A stretch of DNA of 64,000 nt from Roseivirga sp. (GCA_029262895.1 JAJCYM010000056.1:62001-126000), one strand, 5' to 3'. Positions 9,828 through 18,341 are shown, counted from the first letter of the stretch. Notes: generated by a model not told the origin, from the sequence alone. A program made the numbers and translations.

Positions 9828-10781
9828 ATGGAAACAGAGGAAGTTTTTGCATCGATTAGGTATGAAGGTGAACTAGTACAGGATGGCTTTTTGGATGCAA
9901 GAAAATCCGGGGAAGCCTTAATTGGTATTGATGAATCGCTGAGGTACTTCCTCTTCCAGGAAAACCCATCATTCCAGAAGATGGAATTCGAGTTGCCAGT
10001 CCGAATACGAAAAGGTAGCTGGGAGGCCTATTTTCCAGAAAACATAGATATGTTGTTACTTAAAACGTCCCTGGCCTGGGGAGCAACTAAATACTTTGGA
10101 ACTGCCCTCGGTGAAATGGCTAAAGCCGATTTTAAAGACTTCGGGTTTAAGGACGTATTCAAAAAATCATTTAAGGGACTCACCTGGGTGGTAAAAATTG
10201 CTCTACATCTTGGGTCACTTACAAAAAAGAAGCTCGGAAAAGTTCTTTTTTCAAAAAACAATCAAAAAGTTGGAATCACGAATGAGCAGGGTGAAGAGAT
10301 GTGGGTACCAGTTGAGTACATTGAGTTGTATGCAAATTGTCCTCCGAGAATATTTTCAAGTTTGGCAAAAGTAATCGAGGTTGAAAGGGATTTAGTGATT
10401 AACTATCATGATGGTGATGATAAAGGTGAAGTAAGAGTCAATCCGAGTCATAAGTTTATTTTCACCTCGGATGAGGAGGAAGAGACTCTGTTCCCCGAAC
10501 TGAAGCATAACGACTTCGTTGAATTGAGCGGACATATTACACGGGGCAATGAGAATTCGAATACAATTGGTTTCTATTATAACAACCATGTCTTGACCTG
10601 TTACCCTGATAAAGGGAATATAACTGATTACAAAGAGCACATATTCTCAAATTGTATTCTCAAGGGGTATGTTGATAGGATGAGAAAGGATGGTGAGATT
10701 ATTGAGAGAAGACCACGGATTCGTTTTATTGAAGTTGAATCTATAGAACCCAATTCCAAACAGAGTAAGTTGTTCGATTGA
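9828..10781 (+). CDS. hypothetical protein, two-part, cytosolic
   Basis: 317 aa, not recognised with confidence. There is no signal peptide. The N-terminal part (about 1-60) is mixed and acidic (YEGELVQDGFLDARKSGEAL), followed by a hydrophobic, probably helical middle (about 70-145, rich in Ala/Leu/Lys with KKSFKGLTWVVKIALHLGSL). The C-terminal third (about 150-305) looks beta-rich, with alternating hydrophobic strands such as DFVELSGHITRGN and ILKGYVDRM, consistent with a small-barrel or OB-like domain. This resembles conserved hypotheticals that combine a helical core with a C-terminal barrel, but no function is claimed. It stands alone, 213 bases after the permease operon, and is followed by REP-like repeats. 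Confidence 0.7.
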   Translation: METEEVFASIRYEGELVQDGFLDARKSGEALIGIDESLRYFLFQENPSFQKMEFELPVRIRKGSWEAYFPENIDMLLLKTSLAWGATKYFGTALGEMAKADFKDFGFKDVFKKSFKGLTWVVKIALHLGSLTKKKLGKVLFSKNNQKVGITNEQGEEMWVPVEYIELYANCPPRIFSSLAKVIEVERDLVINYHDGDDKGEVRVNPSHKFIFTSDEEEETLFPELKHNDFVELSGHITRGNENSNTIGFYYNNHVLTCYPDKGNITDYKEHIFSNCILKGYVDRMRKDGEIIERRPRIRFIEVESIEPNSKQSKLFD

Positions 10782-10783
10782 TT

Positions 10784-10817
10784 ACCCCCGCTGACACCAG
10801 CCTGTAGCTTATGACAT
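10784..10817 (+). repeat. REP-like hairpin fragment
   Basis: CCCCCGCTGACACC followed by AGCCTGTAGCTTATG resembles the CCCCCGCTGGCGC...TTGTAGTTTGTG core of the hairpin repeats seen at 10930, 12129, 17031 and 20585. It lies 3 bases after the stop of the preceding gene and lacks the conserved right-hand tail. Confidence 0.5.
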
Positions 10818-10921
10818 TAACTACCTATTCTACCATCCATTAGCCTGAGTTTGCAGTTCAGGTATACATGTATAATTTCTGGTTACTCATTGGAGATCTC
10901 TGATAAAGCCTGACTCAAGGT

Positions 10922-11020
10922 CCCCTGTTGGCGCGAACTTGTAGTTTGTGCCATACACTCAGCCTCCAAATTCAAACGGTCAGCATTTCCTTTAAGGCAA
11001 AAGTCTTTTTATCTTTTGTT
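10922..11020 (+). repeat. REP-like hairpin repeat with conserved tail (copy upstream of 11091)
   Basis: The hairpin is at 10930-10952: arms GGCGCGAACT and AGTTTGTGCC pair completely when G-U is allowed, with a 3-nt loop TGT. A tail of about 60 bases ends in AAGTCTTTTTATCTTTTG, close to a Bacteroidota -7 box. The same hairpin sequence recurs at 12129-12151. This is the main content of the gap 10782-11090; I see no further gene in that gap. Confidence 0.75.
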
Positions 11021-11090
11021 CGATTGACACCTGACGTTTTCAGAAGTCGAGTAACTTGGGGAATTGATTTGTAAACCAACTGATCAAAAA

Positions 11091-11447
11091 ATGGGAATAA
11101 TCATCATTATCATTGCTCTTATAATTTTAGCAGCAATTGGAAAGTACTATCAACGAAGAGAAGGTGGCAAGGCATATGAGCTATATCTTGACTCCTTGAA
11201 ACAATTGAATACAATTTGTGCAAAATTCGGGGTACCCCACCAAGTAGCAGATGCATCATTTTCAAGAGTTTACTCAGCTATAAAGGAGAATCACTCAAAG
11301 ATTTCAGCGCAAATAGATGCGGGTGAATTGACCGATTTCAGAAATAAGCATGAACTAAATGAAGCCTACCATGACGCAATGGACTTAATCGAAGAGTCCG
11401 AAAAACTATTCGTTAGATGGGAGAATATTGCCAATCCAGTAGGCTGA
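11091..11447 (+). CDS. small membrane-anchored hypothetical protein
   Basis: 118 aa from the ATG at 11091; an in-frame TTG at 11064 is less likely because it adds a polar stretch ahead of the hydrophobic segment. Residues 2-16 are almost purely Ile/Leu/Ala (GIIIIIIALIILAAIG) and form one transmembrane helix, followed by KYYQRREGG, so the rest is cytosolic by the positive-inside rule. The remaining 100 residues are mostly helical and polar with no recognised motif. It sits directly downstream of a REP-like repeat and is the first of three small + strand unknown genes. Confidence 0.65.
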   Translation: MGIIIIIIALIILAAIGKYYQRREGGKAYELYLDSLKQLNTICAKFGVPHQVADASFSRVYSAIKENHSKISAQIDAGELTDFRNKHELNEAYHDAMDLIEESEKLFVRWENIANPVG

Positions 11448-11525
11448 GTTCTGCGATTCACTAACCGTGGACGCTGACAATGCTAAAAGAAAAATGATCT
11501 GATAAACTAATTAAAAGTCTATAAA

Positions 11526-11789
11526 ATGGGAATGATTCACAATTACGAAAAATTTTGTCTTCTCTACAATCAAGAAAAAGTTAAACCCGATGTAGGCTCT
11601 CCTGATGGCTACAATAGTGTTCAACATTTGATCAAACAGGGATGGCAGATTGATAGTAGAAATTTCTTTGGAAGTCCTCAAGATTCTAAGATTGCCAAAA
11701 ACTTACTGGCGATGTGTCGAAAATCGGCTGAGAATTTTGAATTGGCCTATAAACATGCAGGAATCGACTTTTGGATCTTAGAAGACTGA
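11526..11789 (+). CDS. small hypothetical protein
   Basis: 87 aa, not recognised. It has no signal peptide or membrane segment. It is a compact mixed protein with an aromatic-rich centre (IKQGWQIDSRNFFGS) and a helical end (AENFELAYKHAGIDFWILED). A second Met two codons later is an alternative start. It is followed after 13 bases by another small unknown gene, so the two are probably co-transcribed. Confidence 0.55.
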   Translation: MGMIHNYEKFCLLYNQEKVKPDVGSPDGYNSVQHLIKQGWQIDSRNFFGSPQDSKIAKNLLAMCRKSAENFELAYKHAGIDFWILED

Positions 11790-11802
11790 TCAATCAAAGG
11801 CA

Positions 11803-12087
11803 ATGACAGCATTCGAACTATCTACCTTCAAGTTTTTAAAAGTGACATCAGAGAATGGAACCATAAAAGCTATTATTTCAGAAAAAGATGGTTTTTTTGG
11901 GTCAAGAGTTTCCTATTCGCAAAGTGAGATTCAAATTCACGGAATGTTAAAAAGAATTGATGAACGTATGGATACCAGTTCCAAGCAAAAACGAATTCTA
12001 AAAAACAGAATCCAGTTAATGCTTGCTTTCGATTCTGTTAGAAACGTAAAAATCGAGAATAACATCCACTTAGAAGTCATTATCTGA
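11803..12087 (+). CDS. small hypothetical protein
   Basis: 94 aa, not recognised. It has alternating beta-type segments at the start (TFKFLKVTSENGTIKAIISEK), a basic helical middle (KQKRILKNRIQLMLAFD) and a final strand (IENNIHLEVII). There is no signal peptide. It lies 13 bases after the preceding gene and is followed by a complete REP-like repeat. Confidence 0.55.
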   Translation: MTAFELSTFKFLKVTSENGTIKAIISEKDGFFGSRVSYSQSEIQIHGMLKRIDERMDTSSKQKRILKNRIQLMLAFDSVRNVKIENNIHLEVII

Positions 12088-12118
12088 ATTGTTGACAATT
12101 TTTACTAATTCTGATAAG

Positions 12119-12216
12119 CCCCCGCTGGCGCGAACTTGTAGTTTGTGCCCCACCCTTCCAAACACCTACATTTCCCAGACTCAAAAAGTCTCTTTATCTT
12201 CTGCGCATTCAGGACA
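12119..12216 (+). repeat. REP-like hairpin repeat with conserved tail (best copy)
   Basis: CCCCCGCT leads into the hairpin 12129-12151 (arms GGCGCGAACT and AGTTTGTGCC), then the conserved tail with TTCCAAACACC, CATTTCCCAGACTC and AAAGTCT...TTTATCTTCTG. The tail matches the copies at 18848 and 20571 nearly base for base. It ends 17 bases before the next start codon, so it could carry the promoter of that gene. Confidence 0.8.
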
Positions 12217-12233
12217 GAGTTGCGAATTGACGG

Positions 12234-12890
12234 ATGATAAGAACGAAGAAAATCAGAGGACATAAAAGAAGATGGAGGCATATTGACAATTGGGTCGAGA
12301 CAAATAAATACCTGGACATCGACTACCTTAAAACCAATCAGCGGGACTACTCAAAAATATGGGTCCACCCCTGGAGCGGAATCTCCATGATCGGTAGTGA
12401 AATACCCGAATTCAGAGGAAAAACAAGAAAGAAGATTTTAAAAGGACTCATAGAAATTTATGATTCATGGAAGTCAGCACTCGACAAGCTTAATAAACCT
12501 TATTATTTGAAAATTTGGCTCTACGAACCCAATTTCTCAAGATCTCAGGTCGTCTGCGCTATCGGGGATCTCTTGGACTTTTATAAAATCACCTTTCACG
12601 ACCCAAATGATGGGAAAAGACTAAAATCACAACAGTATGGATCCCTTGAAAAAGAAATAGATCAGTTCAATTGGCACCATCGACTGGAGGAACACCATTT
12701 TGACAATACCGAACCGGGAAACCCAGATATGTATGACAGTCTGGAAGACTATGAAGAGGACAAAAAATGGTTTGATAAAATGCTCTCCAAACCTCATCGA
12801 ACCACTCAATATAATGAGCCCATTGGCGAAGCGACAGAATCATACTCTTTTAAAATAGGAGACGTTTGGTTGGGCGAAAAGCGGAATTGA
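12234..12890 (+). CDS. hypothetical protein
   Basis: 218 aa, not recognised. The start is basic (IRTKKIRGHKRRWRHIDNW); the body is rich in aromatic residues, with the segments KIWVHPWSGISMIGS and YLKIWLYEPNFSRSQVV, and a very acidic tract (MYDSLEDYEEDKKWFDKML) near the end. There is no signal peptide. The Trp/Tyr/His content resembles stand-alone cytosolic proteins found as single-gene cargo, but no family is assigned. It is flanked on both sides by copies of the REP-like repeat. Confidence 0.65.
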   Translation: MIRTKKIRGHKRRWRHIDNWVETNKYLDIDYLKTNQRDYSKIWVHPWSGISMIGSEIPEFRGKTRKKILKGLIEIYDSWKSALDKLNKPYYLKIWLYEPNFSRSQVVCAIGDLLDFYKITFHDPNDGKRLKSQQYGSLEKEIDQFNWHHRLEEHHFDNTEPGNPDMYDSLEDYEEDKKWFDKMLSKPHRTTQYNEPIGEATESYSFKIGDVWLGEKRN

Positions 12891-12897
12891 GGACAAA

Positions 12898-12965
12898 ACC
12901 ACTAGCTTCTAGCTTATGCCTCTCCCTCCCTTCCAAACACCTCCATTCCCCCGACTACTTCCACT
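12898..12965 (+). repeat. REP-like repeat, partial copy
   Basis: The CTAGCTTCTAGCTTATGCCTC hairpin remnant is followed by the tail piece CCTTCCAAACACCTCCATT. It lacks the AAAGTCTTTTTATC end. It lies between the unknown gene and the serine hydrolase gene. Confidence 0.6.
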
Positions 12966-13051
12966 TTCGCAAAACAGTTGAGAATCGGTATATTCAAAGC
13001 AGTCGTTCAGCGTTATATTTTTAGGGGTTTCCCTAAACCGACCAACACGAA

Positions 13052-14146
13052 ATGAAGTTTTTTAAAGCCACACTGCTATTTTTTTCAATCACCTTACTTT
13101 CCTGTGGGGGCGATGACGCTTCCAAAACTCCTGAAAACAATACCATTCAGGAGCTTCTGGCTAGCACAATTAAGGCGAATGCTATTCCAGGAATGATTGC
13201 CGCCATCATCGATACGGATGGCGTCCAGTTACTCGAATCAGCAGGCCTGCGCAAACTCAATGAACCTGCAGAAATAACCAATGATGACCTTATGCATCTG
13301 GGCTCATGCACTAAAGCGATGACCAGTACCCTTTTGGCCACCCTGGTGGCGGATGGCGACCTTTCCTGGCAGACAACAATCCTAGACGTATTCCCAGAAC
13401 TGGCTAACGATATCCATCCGGACTATCATGATGTCACCCTACATCAACTGGTAACACATCGCTCGGGAGCTCCAGCAAATTCTAGTAACTGGGGCGCATT
13501 CCAGCATCTTGAAATCAAAGAGCGCAGAGTAGCGCTTATGAAAGACGGTCTGAATGCTCCCAGTCAAATGTCCGGGAATCAATACCTGTATTCAAACCTT
13601 GGTTATATGGTGGCCGGAAGCATGGCCGAGAAAGTCACAGGTACTTCTTGGGAAACATTGATGCAGCATAGAATATTCACTCCCCTTGGAATGACTTCCG
13701 CAGGTTTTGGAGCTCCGGGAACCATAGGTCAGACAGACCAACCCTGGGGTCATTATAAGTCTGCAGGTGTTTGGAATCCAATTCAATCTGATAACCCGGA
13801 AGCCTTGGGGCCGGCAGGAACGGTACATGCTACTTTCGCTGACTGGGCAAAGTTCATCTCACTACAATTGCCAGGTAAGGAGCCAGCAGTACTCAATCGA
13901 ACACAGCTTGACTTTTTAACAGAACCAGTAGGTGACTACGCGGCTGGGTGGTCGATTCAAAACAGAGCCTGGGCCAATGGAAAAACGCTGGTGCACAATG
14001 GTAGCAATACCATGTGGTATGTGATCGTATGGGTTGCTCCACAGCTCAACAAAGCCTTTATGGTGGGCACTAACTCTGTAGATGATAATACCTTTGGCAT
14101 AGTGGATGGAATAATCGGTGAACTTATACGATATGATTATGAATAG
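13052..14146 (+). CDS. serine hydrolase of the beta-lactamase/PBP class C type, lipoprotein
   Basis: 364 aa. The signal peptide ends in a lipobox with Cys18 (TLLSCGG), so it is probably lipid-anchored. The three family motifs are all present: SxxK at Ser85-Lys88 (SCTK), YxN at Tyr180-Asn182 (YSN) and HxG at His315-Gly317 (HNG). The length is normal for PF00144 proteins. These enzymes act as esterases, D-aminopeptidases or penicillin-binding proteins; true beta-lactamase activity is not implied. A partial REP-like repeat lies 90 bases upstream. The gene appears monocistronic. Confidence 0.88.
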   Translation: MKFFKATLLFFSITLLSCGGDDASKTPENNTIQELLASTIKANAIPGMIAAIIDTDGVQLLESAGLRKLNEPAEITNDDLMHLGSCTKAMTSTLLATLVADGDLSWQTTILDVFPELANDIHPDYHDVTLHQLVTHRSGAPANSSNWGAFQHLEIKERRVALMKDGLNAPSQMSGNQYLYSNLGYMVAGSMAEKVTGTSWETLMQHRIFTPLGMTSAGFGAPGTIGQTDQPWGHYKSAGVWNPIQSDNPEALGPAGTVHATFADWAKFISLQLPGKEPAVLNRTQLDFLTEPVGDYAAGWSIQNRAWANGKTLVHNGSNTMWYVIVWVAPQLNKAFMVGTNSVDDNTFGIVDGIIGELIRYDYE

Positions 14147-14264
14147 AGTATAGCCGAAATCCAGCTCTCTGTTAGCGCAGGTTTACAATTAGTACAACTG
14201 GCGCAGGTCTGTAACGCATGCTACTACTCCCAGGAGCATGAACAAATACACTGAATATTTATGC

Positions 14265-14642
14265 TTATCCTGTAGATTTCTCCTTACCAAATACCCTTCT
14301 GTGATAGATATAAGAGATACTCATTATGACAAGCGCCACCACCGCAGCCACTGCCCCACCGTCCTTGGCTATCAAGTGGGTGGAAATGGCAAGGATAAAA
14401 TCAATGGCAAAGCCCAGATAAGCCAGCTCTTTCAATAGTCTTGATTTGTTAGCCCAAATCGCTACCAGGCCAAGAATTTTGGCTATGGCCAATGGATAAA
14501 TAACCGAGGTCGGAACACCCAATGATTCGAAAGTCTCACTTACCATATCATACATTGAAAAATAGGCAAAAACCGTAAAAAGCATATGGGCAGTAAAAAT
14601 GCCTGTGACAACTCTGTAAATAATAATGTCTCTCTTGTTCAT
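14265..14642 (-). CDS. DoxX-like integral membrane protein
   Basis: 125 aa from the ATG at 14642 (MNKRDIIIYRVV); the longer open frame would begin inside the palindromic operator region. It has four hydrophobic helices (for example VVTGIFTAHMLFTVFAYF and AVVALVIMSISYIYH), the layout of the DoxX-like group. It lies downstream of a marR gene on the same strand, with a 22-bp perfect palindrome between them. DoxX-like proteins next to MarR or HxlR regulators are common in Bacteroidota and are thought to respond to redox or electrophile stress; that role is inferred. Confidence 0.75.
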   Translation of the reverse strand: MNKRDIIIYRVVTGIFTAHMLFTVFAYFSMYDMVSETFESLGVPTSVIYPLAIAKILGLVAIWANKSRLLKELAYLGFAIDFILAISTHLIAKDGGAVAAVVALVIMSISYIYHRRVFGKEKSTG

Positions 14643-14678
14643 AGTCTCGTTTTCATGTTTTATTATATATACCATGTT

Positions 14679-14700
14679 AATATTCACCATGGTGAATATT
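14679..14700. promoter_or_regulatory. perfect 22-bp palindrome, probable MarR operator of the DoxX-like gene
   Basis: The half site is AATATTCACCA and its exact reverse complement follows with no spacer. It lies 37 bases upstream of the DoxX-like start and just after the marR stop. This is the size of a MarR dimer site. Confidence 0.7.
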
Positions 14701-14713
14701 ATTTTAAATTTTT

Positions 14714-15163
14714 TTAAGCTCTGAACTTATCCAGAACATCGCTTACATACCTGGCATCCTTGGCCGTCATATTTTTGCTCAATGCCTTTTGTATCACACT
14801 TTCCTTCTGATTGATTTCTTCCATAAGCTTAAGGCCTGCCTTTGTAATCCTAATGTTTACAACCCTTCGATCCGTCTCACTTCCTCTACGTTCTATCAAT
14901 TGCTTGTTCAATAACTTATCAGCCAGCCGAGTGGCATTTGGAGCTCTTTCCAAGAGACCATCCTTTACTTCAGACATAGCGGTCCAATCCCCCACTGCTT
15001 TTAAAACTCTGAGGATATTAAATTGCTGAGGAGATATTCCAAAAGGTTTTAGGTCTTCAATAAAAGCATTCTGTACCCAGTTGGCTGTAAACACCAGATT
15101 GGTAACAAACCTGTGCTTATCGTTTACGAATTCTGATTTTATCTCCGAGTCAATTTTTGCCAT
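14714..15163 (-). CDS. MarR family transcriptional regulator
   Basis: 149 aa from the ATG at 15163 (MAKIDSEIK). A TTG 21 bases further upstream is in frame but is part of a -7 promoter box, so it cannot be the start. The winged-helix core is clear: FGISPQQFNILRVL, a recognition helix region (ERAPNATRLADKLLNKQLIERRGSETDRR) and the wing (VVNIRITKAGLKLM). The D-x-R motif of the wing (SETDRRVVNI) is typical. It probably represses itself and the DoxX-like gene through inverted repeats at both promoters. Confidence 0.88.
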   Translation of the reverse strand: MAKIDSEIKSEFVNDKHRFVTNLVFTANWVQNAFIEDLKPFGISPQQFNILRVLKAVGDWTAMSEVKDGLLERAPNATRLADKLLNKQLIERRGSETDRRVVNIRITKAGLKLMEEINQKESVIQKALSKNMTAKDARYVSDVLDKFRA

Positions 15164-15181
15164 GCTGATAATTAAGCTGGT

Positions 15182-15220
15182 CAAAGGTAAGTACGCGTTA
15201 TTTATTTTCCAAGGAAAATA
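15182..15220 (-). promoter_or_regulatory. marR promoter with overlapping inverted repeat
   Basis: On the - strand, TACCTTTG (15182-15189) matches the Bacteroidota -7 box TAnnTTTG exactly. A TTGG 19 bases upstream serves as the -33 element and lies inside an inverted repeat of arms TATTTTCC and GGAAAATA (15203-15220). A repressor on this repeat would block the promoter, consistent with autorepression. Confidence 0.65.
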
Positions 15221-15357
15221 CTTCCATGTTATATATTAATTTAAACCTGTACAGCTTCAGAGCCATCCCGTCCATTCAAACCCCTACATGTTCCTCACTA
15301 CCCCTCTGATGATTGCATTTTGCGGATTTATTGACAACTTCAGGATACAAACGAGTT

Positions 15358-15516
15358 ATACCAATTCAATTATGAGATGTCCTTAATAGAAATTAAATTA
15401 TTATCGTTTGATCAAGGCGAGAAATGAGGGCATAGCATCGCTATGGCTGATTTTCTCAACGAAGAGCAAGCGGTAAGAAATGATTTATATAGGTCAGGTT
15501 ATACTTGATTTGGTAT
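15358..15516. mobile_element. MITE-like element of about 159 bp
   Basis: Terminal inverted repeats ATACCAATTCAATT (15358-15371) and ACTTGATTTGGTAT (15503-15516) match at 12 of 14 positions. An internal hairpin (GCATAGC-ATC-GCTATGG, 15430-15446) is shared with the element at 22582. There is no open reading frame of its own. It fills most of the gap 15185-15539, in which I see no gene other than the marR promoter. Confidence 0.6.
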
Positions 15517-15539
15517 TAGGTATTATTAAAGAAGTAAAA

Positions 15540-15959
15540 ATGGAAGTGTTTTTTTATGGTCTATTTATGGATAAGGATATCCTAATCAAAAATGGAATTC
15601 AACCAGCAAACCCAAGGAAGGGTTATCTCAATTACTATGCTTTAAAAATCGGAAATCGAGCGTCATTAATTCCCCACAAGAATGAAAAATCATACGGAAT
15701 TGTAATGACTGTCAATAGTGAGGCAATTCATGATCTCTATGCCGAACCCAGTGTTGCTGACTATATTCCAGAAGAAGTCAAGGTTATTACAAATACCGGT
15801 GATGCTATAACGGCAACATGTTACAATCTACCTGCCGAATCACTCACCGGAACTAATACATCCTATGCCGAATCTCTTTATCAATTGGCCAAACAAGAGG
15901 GTTTCCCGGATGATTATTTGGAGAAGATTAAAGAGATGGCAAAGACAAGACCTGCCTAG
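15540..15959 (+). CDS. gamma-glutamylcyclotransferase (GGCT/AIG2) fold protein
   Basis: 139 aa from the ATG at 15540; the 20 upstream codons that are open in this frame come from the MITE-like element. The start MEVFFYGLFMDKDIL corresponds to the YGxNL-type glycine loop that opens the GGCT fold, and NYYALKIGNRASLIP followed by YGIVMTV fits the next two strands. Family members cleave gamma-glutamyl amino acids or amines to 5-oxoproline; the exact substrate is open. The gene stands alone next to the mobile element. Confidence 0.65.
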   Translation: MEVFFYGLFMDKDILIKNGIQPANPRKGYLNYYALKIGNRASLIPHKNEKSYGIVMTVNSEAIHDLYAEPSVADYIPEEVKVITNTGDAITATCYNLPAESLTGTNTSYAESLYQLAKQEGFPDDYLEKIKEMAKTRPA

Positions 15960-16021
15960 AGATAGACAGATTAGCAGCTCGCATCTCCCCTGACCAAACG
16001 AGAAAGTCCTATTTTAACGCT

Positions 16022-16921
16022 CTAATCCTCCTTTTTACAGCCCGCTGGAAGTTCCTCCCGAAGTCGGCAAGACAAACCAATGCTTCGTTTATTTCCGTAA
16101 TTCTCATAAAAGTCTGTCAGGCTGATACTTTTCACCAAACGTTCGCCATCAACAAAAAACACCTCATGGTCTATCAGGATATCATCCAATATGGTAATCT
16201 CACAATCGAGACATTCTTCACCAGGCTCATAACTCGGGAGAAAAACCTGTCTTTGCCCCTTTTTATTGTACAATCTGGCTATGCCTGAAGCACCCTGCGC
16301 ATCTTGAATGGAGTTAGTCGAGACTTGATTCAGCCAACGAAAATCTTTGCATTGAATGTTGAGTGGTATGAGATCAACACCCAAATCACCGCATGTAGGG
16401 TTCTTTGCTCTATCCACATATTCATAGTCAACATCCACATAGTTGAGGTATACAGGCTCTAGAATGTTGTAGTTCAGGTTGACTATCTGAACAGGCTTTT
16501 CACCAAAGAAGGTGAACTGGTCGGGAATTACCAACCCTATGATTGCCTTTTGCTCGCTATTCCCTGACCCTTCAAGCGGCTCCATTACCGGGGGAGAAGC
16601 CATATAATATTTGGAAATGTAGTAGCTCCTGCCGTCTTTTTCCTGCTCACCATAAGGAATACCCGTGAGCACTTGGTTTTTGACATTCCACTCGAGATTT
16701 TCCTCACCATTCCATCGCGTATACCTGGTAGTAACTATTGTATCGCAACCGTAGAGTGATACTTCCTGCCTTTTAGGATTGGAGACGGGTGATTCATCCA
16801 GATTGAAGTTTACATATCCTCCTCTGGACTCAATTAGACCCTTTTCTTGTCCTACACCCTGGCATCCAAGAAAAAGAAGGGAAATACCTAGTTGTACGAA
16901 TAGTTTCAATGGTGATTTCAT
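16022..16921 (-). CDS. hypothetical lipoprotein
   Basis: 299 aa, not recognised. The signal peptide ends in a lipobox with Cys20 (LLFLGCQG), so it is probably membrane-anchored in the periplasm or outer membrane. The mature part is beta-rich with several cysteines (YGCDTIV, PTCGDLG, IQCKDF, EECLDCEI, GLSCRLREELPAGC) that may form disulfides. No enzymatic motif is seen. It is monocistronic, convergent with the GGCT-like gene. Confidence 0.65.
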   Translation of the reverse strand: MKSPLKLFVQLGISLLFLGCQGVGQEKGLIESRGGYVNFNLDESPVSNPKRQEVSLYGCDTIVTTRYTRWNGEENLEWNVKNQVLTGIPYGEQEKDGRSYYISKYYMASPPVMEPLEGSGNSEQKAIIGLVIPDQFTFFGEKPVQIVNLNYNILEPVYLNYVDVDYEYVDRAKNPTCGDLGVDLIPLNIQCKDFRWLNQVSTNSIQDAQGASGIARLYNKKGQRQVFLPSYEPGEECLDCEITILDDILIDHEVFFVDGERLVKSISLTDFYENYGNKRSIGLSCRLREELPAGCKKED

Positions 16922-17010
16922 TACTGTATATATTTATTTCAAGAAGAAAAATAATACTAATTAGTTCATCTACCAACTAAAGTAAGACAAGCTGCTGTTC
17001 CCCTCTTTTC

Positions 17011-17062
17011 CCCCGCTGGCGCTGCCTCAGGCAGACAGGCTTGTAGTTTATGCCTCTCCCGT
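17011..17062 (+). repeat. REP-like hairpin repeat, core only
   Basis: CCCCCGCTGGCGC is followed by a hairpin at 17031-17055 whose arms GGCAGACAGGCT and AGTTTATGCC pair with a small bulge. It is the same family as the copy at 20585. The tail is missing and the copy ends 5 bases before the stop of the aspartyl protease gene, which runs on the other strand. Confidence 0.65.
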
Positions 17063-17066
17063 CCGC

Positions 17067-18215
17067 CTAGTCCTTCTTCATACTGTCCTCCTGGCCACTG
17101 AGCAATACATAGGTCATCCCAATTACTTTCCCATTGGCATCCCTGTCAAACCTTGCCTTAGGCAATTCATTATTAGTTCGTTGTACATATGTTAACTGAT
17201 ACAACCCTCCTTCTACTGGTACTAATTCCAATTTAGGTCCACCTGCTCGTTTTGCCCATAGCTTGCCGTCTTCTATAGAGATCACTCGACTACCGTTTCC
17301 ATAGGTACCTACAAATTCTTGATAGGCTGCAGGCACTTCAGCAGTAGAGGAGGGCGATTTGGAAGCGCTTGAATTTGAACCAACTGATTCTTTAAAAGAA
17401 ATTAAATGGTTCTTAATATCAATGGTCACCTGAAGGTCTTTAAGCGCCCCATAGCCAATGTTAGCCGAGTCAAATCCCTCCGCAAGAATGACTTCAGGGT
17501 TTTCAAAGACTACATCACCTATCTTGATCTCACCGACTACTTTGCCATACCATGATTCATGTGTGCCGACAGCGGTTCTTAAGGGATCACCCTTAACAGG
17601 TTCCTTTTCAAAAGTCAACTTATCCCTTAGCGTGTTTGGCACCAAAAAAGTATAGGGATTCCCTGTGTCAAGATGAGTTTCAACCGTATTGCCGCTGATC
17701 TCAATATTCAGATTAATCACTCTTGGCTGCTGAACAAAATCGAGTACCCCAGGATCATTTTTATTAAGTTCGCTTCGCTCCAAAATCAGCCTTGATCCAG
17801 GGTAATCTAATGTTACGAGATAATCTAAGGCATACTGGTTACCAATAATACCATCAACCTGAACCATATTCCGGATGCCGATTGCATTCAAAGTCGCTGT
17901 TTTAGAAATTCCGGAGCCAACTATGGCCAGAGAGTTGGTCTCATATCTTTTTGAAACAAGGCGATTGTCACCCTGAGAACGGAGAGAATCCTCTCCTATG
18001 AGTTTAAGCCCCAATTCATCCACCAGATCGTTGTCTATAACATTTGTACCCGCTCCGGTATCAAATATAAATCGGTATGGCCCCTTGCCATTTATCTCAA
18101 CTTCTACAATTGGCCGGTTTGTCGAAAGATCCATAGGGATGACAATTTGACCCGTTTGTGAAAAACCAAAGAGGAGAACATGACAGAATAAAATGCTTAG
18201 TATAATCTTTCTCAT
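17067..18215 (-). CDS. retropepsin-like aspartyl protease, exported
   Basis: 382 aa. A signal peptide (about 1-19, ending FGFSQ) points to the periplasm. Two DTG active-site motifs are visible, Asp52-Thr-Gly (FDTGAGTNVID) and Asp183-Thr-Gly (LDTGNPYTF), so a single chain holds two retropepsin-type lobes. The region after about residue 290 (SASKSPSSTAEVPAAYQEF) is a linker followed by a small beta domain (about 305-375). Such proteins process or trim periplasmic substrates; the substrate is unknown. It is transcribed away from a membrane-tethered winged-helix regulator with a shared 126-base promoter region. Confidence 0.82.
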   Translation of the reverse strand: MRKIILSILFCHVLLFGFSQTGQIVIPMDLSTNRPIVEVEINGKGPYRFIFDTGAGTNVIDNDLVDELGLKLIGEDSLRSQGDNRLVSKRYETNSLAIVGSGISKTATLNAIGIRNMVQVDGIIGNQYALDYLVTLDYPGSRLILERSELNKNDPGVLDFVQQPRVINLNIEISGNTVETHLDTGNPYTFLVPNTLRDKLTFEKEPVKGDPLRTAVGTHESWYGKVVGEIKIGDVVFENPEVILAEGFDSANIGYGALKDLQVTIDIKNHLISFKESVGSNSSASKSPSSTAEVPAAYQEFVGTYGNGSRVISIEDGKLWAKRAGGPKLELVPVEGGLYQLTYVQRTNNELPKARFDRDANGKVIGMTYVLLSGQEDSMKKD

Positions 18216-18341
18216 TGTTAAATAGTGTTATAGAAATTGACTGTATAATTTTTTGCTCGTTATCTGAGTTTAGAAGTCCAAGTATCGAGATATGAAGGGC
18301 CTGGAGTATGAAATTAATATGAAATTATCATCCTATTTCTT

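Noticed and set aside
15185-15357. A possible riboswitch in the gap upstream of marR.
   Set aside because: The region is explained by a promoter, an inverted repeat and the start of a MITE-like element; no known riboswitch pattern was seen.
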